From contig NZ_JAQWTM010000319.1 of the NCBI RefSeq assembly GCF_029242675.1, positions 1 through 43,490 of the forward strand: a stretch of DNA of 43,490 nucleotides, given 5' to 3'. The notes below the pieces were generated by a model that saw only the letters and a list, made by a program, of their open reading frames with translations, did not search any database and was not told the DNA's origin. This DNA is from Flavobacterium sp. Lineage in GTDB: Bacteria > Bacteroidota > Bacteroidia > Flavobacteriales > Flavobacteriaceae. Shown piece after piece: positions 40,225-43,490 of the stretch. Positions within the stretch are counted from its first letter, which is position 1. Each line of letters starts with the position of its first letter. The translations under genes were made by a program, and so were the position numbers.

Positions 40225-40255
40225 AATCCCAAATACTGGTGTTTGGGATTTTTTT
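40225..40255 (+). terminator. Terminator after tatA
   Basis: AATCCCAAA (40225-40233) pairs with TTTGGGATT (40242-40250) with a short loop, followed by a T run to 40255. It lies 52 bases after the tatA stop. Confidence 0.88.
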
Positions 40256-40330
40256 GTGCCCAATTTTTGGCTTCTAAAAAATAATAATATCAAAAAAGGC
40301 AAAAAAACACGAATAAAAGAAAATTATTTT

Positions 40331-40338
40331 TAACTTTG
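40331..40338 (+). promoter_or_regulatory. -7 box for the DUF2089-Yip1 pair
   Basis: TAACTTTG (TAnnTTTG), 26 bases before the ATG at 40365. No good -33 element. Confidence 0.5.
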
Positions 40339-40364
40339 TTTAAAATAAATTTAACTTTATTAAA

Positions 40365-40631
40365 ATGAAACTACCAATTGTTTGTCCCAGCTGCGAGAAT
40401 TCATTGCGTGTAAGCCAAATGAAATGTGACCAATGCGAAACCGAAGTCAACGGAAATTACGATTTACCCTTGTATTTAAAATTAAAGCGAGAGGAGCAAG
40501 ATTTTGTCCTAGAATTTTTTCTAAGCAGTGGTAGTATTAAGGAAATGGCCAAGCAAGCGGGCAACTCCTACCCCACAATGCGAAACAAAATGGACGACCT
40601 TATTGAAAAAATAAAAAATTTAAAATCGTAA
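40365..40631 (+). CDS. DUF2089-type protein, zinc ribbon plus helix-turn-helix
   Basis: The 88 residues begin with a small zinc ribbon with paired cysteines C7-P-S-C10 and C21-D-Q-C24. A helical domain follows (REEQDFVLEFFLSSGSIKEMAKQAGNSYPTMRNKMDDLIEKI) that looks like a sigma-region-4-like or HTH fold (SIKEMAKQAGNSYPTMRNKM). It matches the DUF2089 family, thought to act as DNA-binding regulators, though the family is little studied. It is followed after 2 bases by the Yip1-like membrane protein, so the two are one transcript and translationally coupled. The TAnnTTTG box at 40331 fits as promoter. Confidence 0.88.
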   Translation: MKLPIVCPSCENSLRVSQMKCDQCETEVNGNYDLPLYLKLKREEQDFVLEFFLSSGSIKEMAKQAGNSYPTMRNKMDDLIEKIKNLKS

Positions 40632-40633
40632 TC

Positions 40634-41221
40634 ATGACTTGGCAAACCGTTTTTAATCCGTTTTCAAAATTTTCCGAAAAGCAATTACTCTCAATTGGAA
40701 TCCTGTCTTTTATTGTTAATTCAGTAGTCTGTTTTTATACTTCCACAAAAATGGATAGTATTTTTCATTTTTCTCCGCAACCAGATCTTTTGTTAGCAAA
40801 TGCATTTATCTATGTGACCATTAGCACTGTAACTGCAACTTTATTTCTTTTTTTACTAGCGCTACTCTTTAATAAAAAAACCCGTTTTGTAGATATCGTT
40901 AACACCGTTTTATTGTCGCAAGCTCCTAACTTTTTAGTGTTGCTGTGCATCAAATTTAGCGGACTTGAAACAATGGCTAAAACCGTTAATACCAGCAATG
41001 GAGCGGTTCCCTCCTTAGATTTGAATACAATTGCCATCGTTCCTTTTTTAATTGGAATCGTTTTAATGCTTGCCCTAATAGTATATGGTTTTGTGCTGAT
41101 CTACAATGGTTTTAAAACAGCGACCAACTTAAAAAAGGGGCTTCATATTGGCTTGTTTATCCTATTTCTGTTCTTATTTACTTTATTTCACCAGATATAT
41201 ATTCACTATTTAAACCTTTAG
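40634..41221 (+). CDS. Yip1-domain-like membrane protein
   Basis: This 195-residue protein has five membrane helices (about 20-38, 55-80, 88-108, 130-155, 165-188). The start TWQTVFNPFSKFSEKQLLSIGILSFIVNSV and the layout with a F/Y-rich last helix (LFTLFHQIYIHYL) fit Yip1-like family proteins in bacteria, membrane proteins of unknown role. It is coupled to the DUF2089 gene with 2 bases between the coding sequences. The pairing of a zinc-ribbon regulator with a membrane protein suggests a membrane-linked regulatory function, but nothing more can be inferred. The alpha/beta hydrolase gene follows after 32 bases and may be in the same transcript. Confidence 0.75.
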   Translation: MTWQTVFNPFSKFSEKQLLSIGILSFIVNSVVCFYTSTKMDSIFHFSPQPDLLLANAFIYVTISTVTATLFLFLLALLFNKKTRFVDIVNTVLLSQAPNFLVLLCIKFSGLETMAKTVNTSNGAVPSLDLNTIAIVPFLIGIVLMLALIVYGFVLIYNGFKTATNLKKGLHIGLFILFLFLFTLFHQIYIHYLNL

Positions 41222-41253
41222 TTCTGCCGCCTTAACAAACAAAAACTATCATT

Positions 41254-42591
41254 ATGAAAACAAAACTATTAATTATCGCGCTCCTCAGTATGCAATTCCT
41301 TTTTGCTCAAGAAATAACCGGTTCGTGGTCAGGAGAACTTAGCGTTCAAGGAATGACGTTACCACTTAGCTTTCATATTAAAAAAGATTTAAACGGACAA
41401 GTGTCTACAATGGATAGCCCAAAACAAGGGGCTAAAAACATACCACTCGGTACTACAACATTCATCGATAATTTAGTAACAATAAATGCACCCGCACTGG
41501 GTTTGAGTTATTCAGGAAAATTGAATGCTAGTACTATCGAAGGAACCTTCAAACAAGGTGGAATGGAATTTCCAATGACTTTAACTCGACAAAGTGAAAA
41601 TGTTCCTACCGTTATGAGGCCGCAAACTCCAAAAGCACCTTTTAATTACCAAACTGAGGAAGTTAGTTTTGTAAATTCAACTGACAAAAACAGTCTAGCT
41701 GGAACACTTTCAACACCAAAAAATTTTAGTAAATCAAGTCCAATTGTAATTATGATAACAGGTTCTGGAAGTCAAAATCGCGATGAAGAACTTTTTGACC
41801 ACAAACCATTTGCGGTAATCGCTGATGATTTTGCAAAAAAAGGAATTGCTACACTACGTCTTGATGATCGCGGTATTGGTGGTTCTAGCAAAGGAACTAA
41901 GAATGATACCTCGGCTAATTTTGCCACTGATATTACAGCTGCAGTACTTTTTTTAACAGATAAGGGCTTTACTAACATTGGTTTATTAGGTCACAGTGAA
42001 GGCGGCATGATTGCACCCATGGTTGCTCTTAATTCTAAAGAGGTAAAATTTTTGGTTTTAATGGCTGGTCCAGGCGCAGCTGTTGATGAATTGTTGTTGC
42101 AGCAAAATTATTTAGCGGGGAAATTAGCCGGTATGAACGAAGCTGATTTACAAGAAAATAAAAAAACGAACGCTACAATTTATAATTTTATAAAAAATTA
42201 CAAAGGAACTACTTATGAAGAAGACTTACGATCGTTTTTAAAAAGTGACGGTCAAAAAGCAAACGAAGATTTAGTTAATCAATTGAAAAATTCTTGGTTC
42301 CGATACTTTATAAGTTTTAACCCTGATACTTACTTATCAAAAATTAAAATACCTGTATTAGCAATTAACGGAGGTTTGGATTTTCAAGTCCCAGCTAAAG
42401 AAAACTTAGCTGCCATTAAAAATTCACTAACTAAAGCTAAAAACAAAAACTTTGAAACCTACGAATTCGAGGGCATGAACCATCTGTTTCAAGAATCTAA
42501 AACGGGTGCATTCTCTGAATATGGAGAAATAGATCAAACCATTTCACCTAAAGTACTTGATAAAATGAGTAACTGGATTTTGAAATTATAA
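41254..42591 (+). CDS. Secreted alpha/beta hydrolase with N-terminal beta domain
   Basis: The 445 residues start with a signal peptide (MKTKLLIIALLSMQFLFAQ). An N-terminal beta-rich domain follows (about 22-113: GSWSGELSVQGMTLPLSFH..., ending in MTLTRQ), of the kind that often precedes a hydrolase in Bacteroidota. The alpha/beta hydrolase domain has the nucleophile elbow GHSEGG (S248), acid D376 in INGGLDFQVP and histidine H410 in GMNHLF, a complete Ser-Asp-His triad. GSGSQNRDE (170-178) provides the oxyanion region. It is likely a periplasmic or outer-membrane esterase or peptidase. A stem-loop with T-rich tail at 42600-42623 ends it. Confidence 0.92.
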   Translation: MKTKLLIIALLSMQFLFAQEITGSWSGELSVQGMTLPLSFHIKKDLNGQVSTMDSPKQGAKNIPLGTTTFIDNLVTINAPALGLSYSGKLNASTIEGTFKQGGMEFPMTLTRQSENVPTVMRPQTPKAPFNYQTEEVSFVNSTDKNSLAGTLSTPKNFSKSSPIVIMITGSGSQNRDEELFDHKPFAVIADDFAKKGIATLRLDDRGIGGSSKGTKNDTSANFATDITAAVLFLTDKGFTNIGLLGHSEGGMIAPMVALNSKEVKFLVLMAGPGAAVDELLLQQNYLAGKLAGMNEADLQENKKTNATIYNFIKNYKGTTYEEDLRSFLKSDGQKANEDLVNQLKNSWFRYFISFNPDTYLSKIKIPVLAINGGLDFQVPAKENLAAIKNSLTKAKNKNFETYEFEGMNHLFQESKTGAFSEYGEIDQTISPKVLDKMSNWILKL

Positions 42592-42599
42592 CCTAAAAG

Positions 42600-42623
42600 T
42601 CTCGATTTGCTCGAGAATTTTTT
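42600..42623 (+). terminator. Terminator after the alpha/beta hydrolase
   Basis: TCTCGA (42600-42605), a 5-base loop, TCGAGA (42611-42616), then ATTTTTTATTTTT. It starts 8 bases after the stop codon. Confidence 0.75.
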
Positions 42624-42737
42624 ATTTTTAACCTCATGGTAATTCGAAAAAGGGCTCAAAAAAACCACGACTCATATTCTTAATTTACTGGTCATTAAAA
42701 AAAATTAAACACTGCTAAAAAAATTACAAAACTCTTA

Positions 42738-42767
42738 TTTAGAATTAATCTTAATTATGTATGTTTG
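42738..42767 (+). promoter_or_regulatory. Promoter for the PepSY-type membrane protein
   Basis: TTTA (42738-42741, one mismatch to TTTG), 18 bases, TATGTTTG (42760-42767, perfect -7). The -7 box contains the ATG at 42761, so that ATG cannot be the translation start of transcripts from here; the ATG at 42809 can. Confidence 0.6.
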
Positions 42768-42808
42768 CACTTCAAAAAAGCAAAATAATACTTAAAATAG
42801 TAGCAGCC

Positions 42809-43324
42809 ATGACAAAAAAGAAGAAATCAAGTAATTTAATGCGCATCATACACCGATATTTGGGTTTTTTTCTTGCGGGAATAATGGCTGTTTATGCCTT
42901 GAGCGGAATTATTTTAATTTTTAGAGATACCGATTTTCTAAAGCAAGAAAAGAATATTGTAAAAACCATAGCTCCCAATTTGAATGAGGAAGATTTAGGA
43001 AAAGAATTGCATCTTAAAAAATTAAAAGCAGAACGTGAAGAAGGAGATATCGTTTTTTTCAAAGAAGGAACCTACAATAAAAAAACAGGAGCGGCTGATT
43101 ATAAAACCACAAGCCAACCTTTTATAATTGAAAAAATGAGTCATTTGCACAAAGCAAAATCAGGTGATCCTTTGTTCTTTTTGAATATCTTCTTTGGATT
43201 ATCACTATTCTTTTTTGTGATTTCTTCTTTTTGGATGTTTTTACCCCAGACAACTATTTTCAAAAAAGGAATGTACTTTACAGCCGCAGGAATTGTCTTG
43301 ACATTGATACTATTGTTTTTGTAA
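42809..43324 (+). CDS. PepSY-associated membrane protein
   Basis: The 171 residues start MTKKKKSSNLMRIIHRYLGFFLAGIMAVYALSGIILIF, which matches the first helix region of the PepSY-associated TM family (IHRYLGFFLAGIMAVYALSG). Two further helices lie near the C-terminus (about 118-140 and 150-170). A polar periplasmic segment of about 75 residues with mixed charges (LNEEDLGKELHLKKLKAEREEGD) connects them and corresponds to a PepSY-like domain. Related proteins are larger, with repeated PepSY domains, so this is a short form. The longer ATG at 42761 lies in the -7 box of the promoter and is rejected. The function may concern iron or redox systems but is unknown. Confidence 0.85.
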   Translation: MTKKKKSSNLMRIIHRYLGFFLAGIMAVYALSGIILIFRDTDFLKQEKNIVKTIAPNLNEEDLGKELHLKKLKAEREEGDIVFFKEGTYNKKTGAADYKTTSQPFIIEKMSHLHKAKSGDPLFFLNIFFGLSLFFFVISSFWMFLPQTTIFKKGMYFTAAGIVLTLILLFL

Positions 43325-43349
43325 AACAATACTTTTATAGCTTTATATG

Positions 43350-43382
43350 AAAAAACCATCTTTAGTATAGATGGTTTTTTTT
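43350..43382. terminator. Terminator between the PepSY gene and tex-like gene
   Basis: AAAAAACCATCT (43350-43361) pairs with AGATGGTTTTTT (43369-43380), 12 bp with a 7-base loop. It has T on the plus-strand side and T on the minus-strand side, so it can serve both convergent genes. Confidence 0.9.
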
Positions 43383-43403
43383 ATACTTGCAGTGACTCAA
43401 TTA

Positions 43404-43490
43404 CTAAATCACCATCGTCAATTGAATCCTCTTTCTATCCTCATCGACTTCGGTTACTTTTACCGTTACATGTTGGTGTAACTTCACTAC
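43404..43490 (-). CDS. tex: Tex-like S1 RNA-binding protein, 3' end only
   Basis: Only 28 codons and the stop lie in the window; the 5' part is beyond the right edge. The translated end (VVKLHQHVTVKVTEVDEDRK, then RIQLTMVI) is the last half of an S1 beta barrel, the pattern found at the C-terminus of Tex family transcription accessory proteins: a KLHQHVxVKV strand, a VDxxRKRIxL strand and a very short tail. Tex is an RNA-binding protein that acts in transcription. An S1 domain alone is also found in other proteins (RpsA, polynucleotide phosphorylase), but the short end fits Tex best. It is convergent with the PepSY gene. Confidence 0.65.
   Translation of the reverse strand, partial: VVKLHQHVTVKVTEVDEDRKRIQLTMVI

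Noticed and set aside
1-43490. tRNA, rRNA, prophage or integrase genes
   Set aside because: No CCA-ended cloverleaf with conserved T-loop, no rRNA-like stretch, and no integrase or transposase translation was noticed in either strand.

Overview
The window is AT-rich chromosomal DNA from a member of the Bacteroidota, most likely a Flavobacterium or close relative in the Flavobacteriaceae. The evidence is the ATP synthase a subunit with a signal peptide and long N-terminal extension, a SprE/PorW gliding and type IX secretion lipoprotein, a GLPGLI-family protein paired with a TonB-receptor-like outer-membrane protein, a GH3-family protein, several Flavobacteriaceae-type DUF families, and Bacteroidetes promoter boxes (TAnnTTTG) ahead of many genes. 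No rRNA, tRNA, CRISPR array, transposase or phage gene was seen. No gene-free stretch exceeds about 300 bases.

Region 1 (1-6500, minus strand) reads sprE, bactofilin, atpZ, a DUF6168-like membrane protein, atpB, atpE, atpF, atpH and the start of atpA. It has a second strong promoter in front of atpB and a hairpin between atpE and atpF. Region 2 (6687-14326, minus strand) is the most unusual part: a PadR regulator, six tandem paralogous four-helix membrane proteins, a DUF5687-type ABC permease and an ABC ATPase. The six paralogs form three sister pairs with one shared N-terminal signature (E28, D31, H32 in all six). Four copies of a palindromic repeat of about 130 bp lie between the outer paralogs. 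I read this as a PadR-regulated membrane-sensor and exporter locus that is expanding by tandem duplication.

Region 3 (14346-19968) holds a divergent ferredoxin-type oxidoreductase, an unknown membrane protein and the GLPGLI/outer-membrane-protein pair. Region 4 (20060-25353) holds a GT9 glycosyltransferase with DUF4254 and a small membrane protein, then upp, DUF6427, DUF6341 and purD. Region 5 (25405-39193) is a compact surface-polysaccharide cluster. It contains a CapK-like adenylate-forming enzyme, a GT2, an initiating sugar-phosphate transferase, two GT4 enzymes, a Wzy/ligase-type protein, an EpsG-like putative polymerase, a Wzx flippase and a Wzz-like protein. DUF6909-like and GH3 genes lie upstream of it. 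Nucleotide-sugar genes and the Wza/Wzc export apparatus are absent from the window.

Region 6 (39276-43490) has an orphan M23-peptidase-like N-terminal membrane protein, a short tatA/E gene, a DUF2089 protein with a Yip1-like membrane protein, a secreted alpha/beta hydrolase, a PepSY-type membrane protein and the 3' end of what looks like tex.

Several starts given here differ from the longest reading frame (atpB, atpZ, the DUF6341 gene, GH3, the PepSY gene), because of signal peptides, conserved N-termini or promoter position. All family names come from reading the translations, without database searches.
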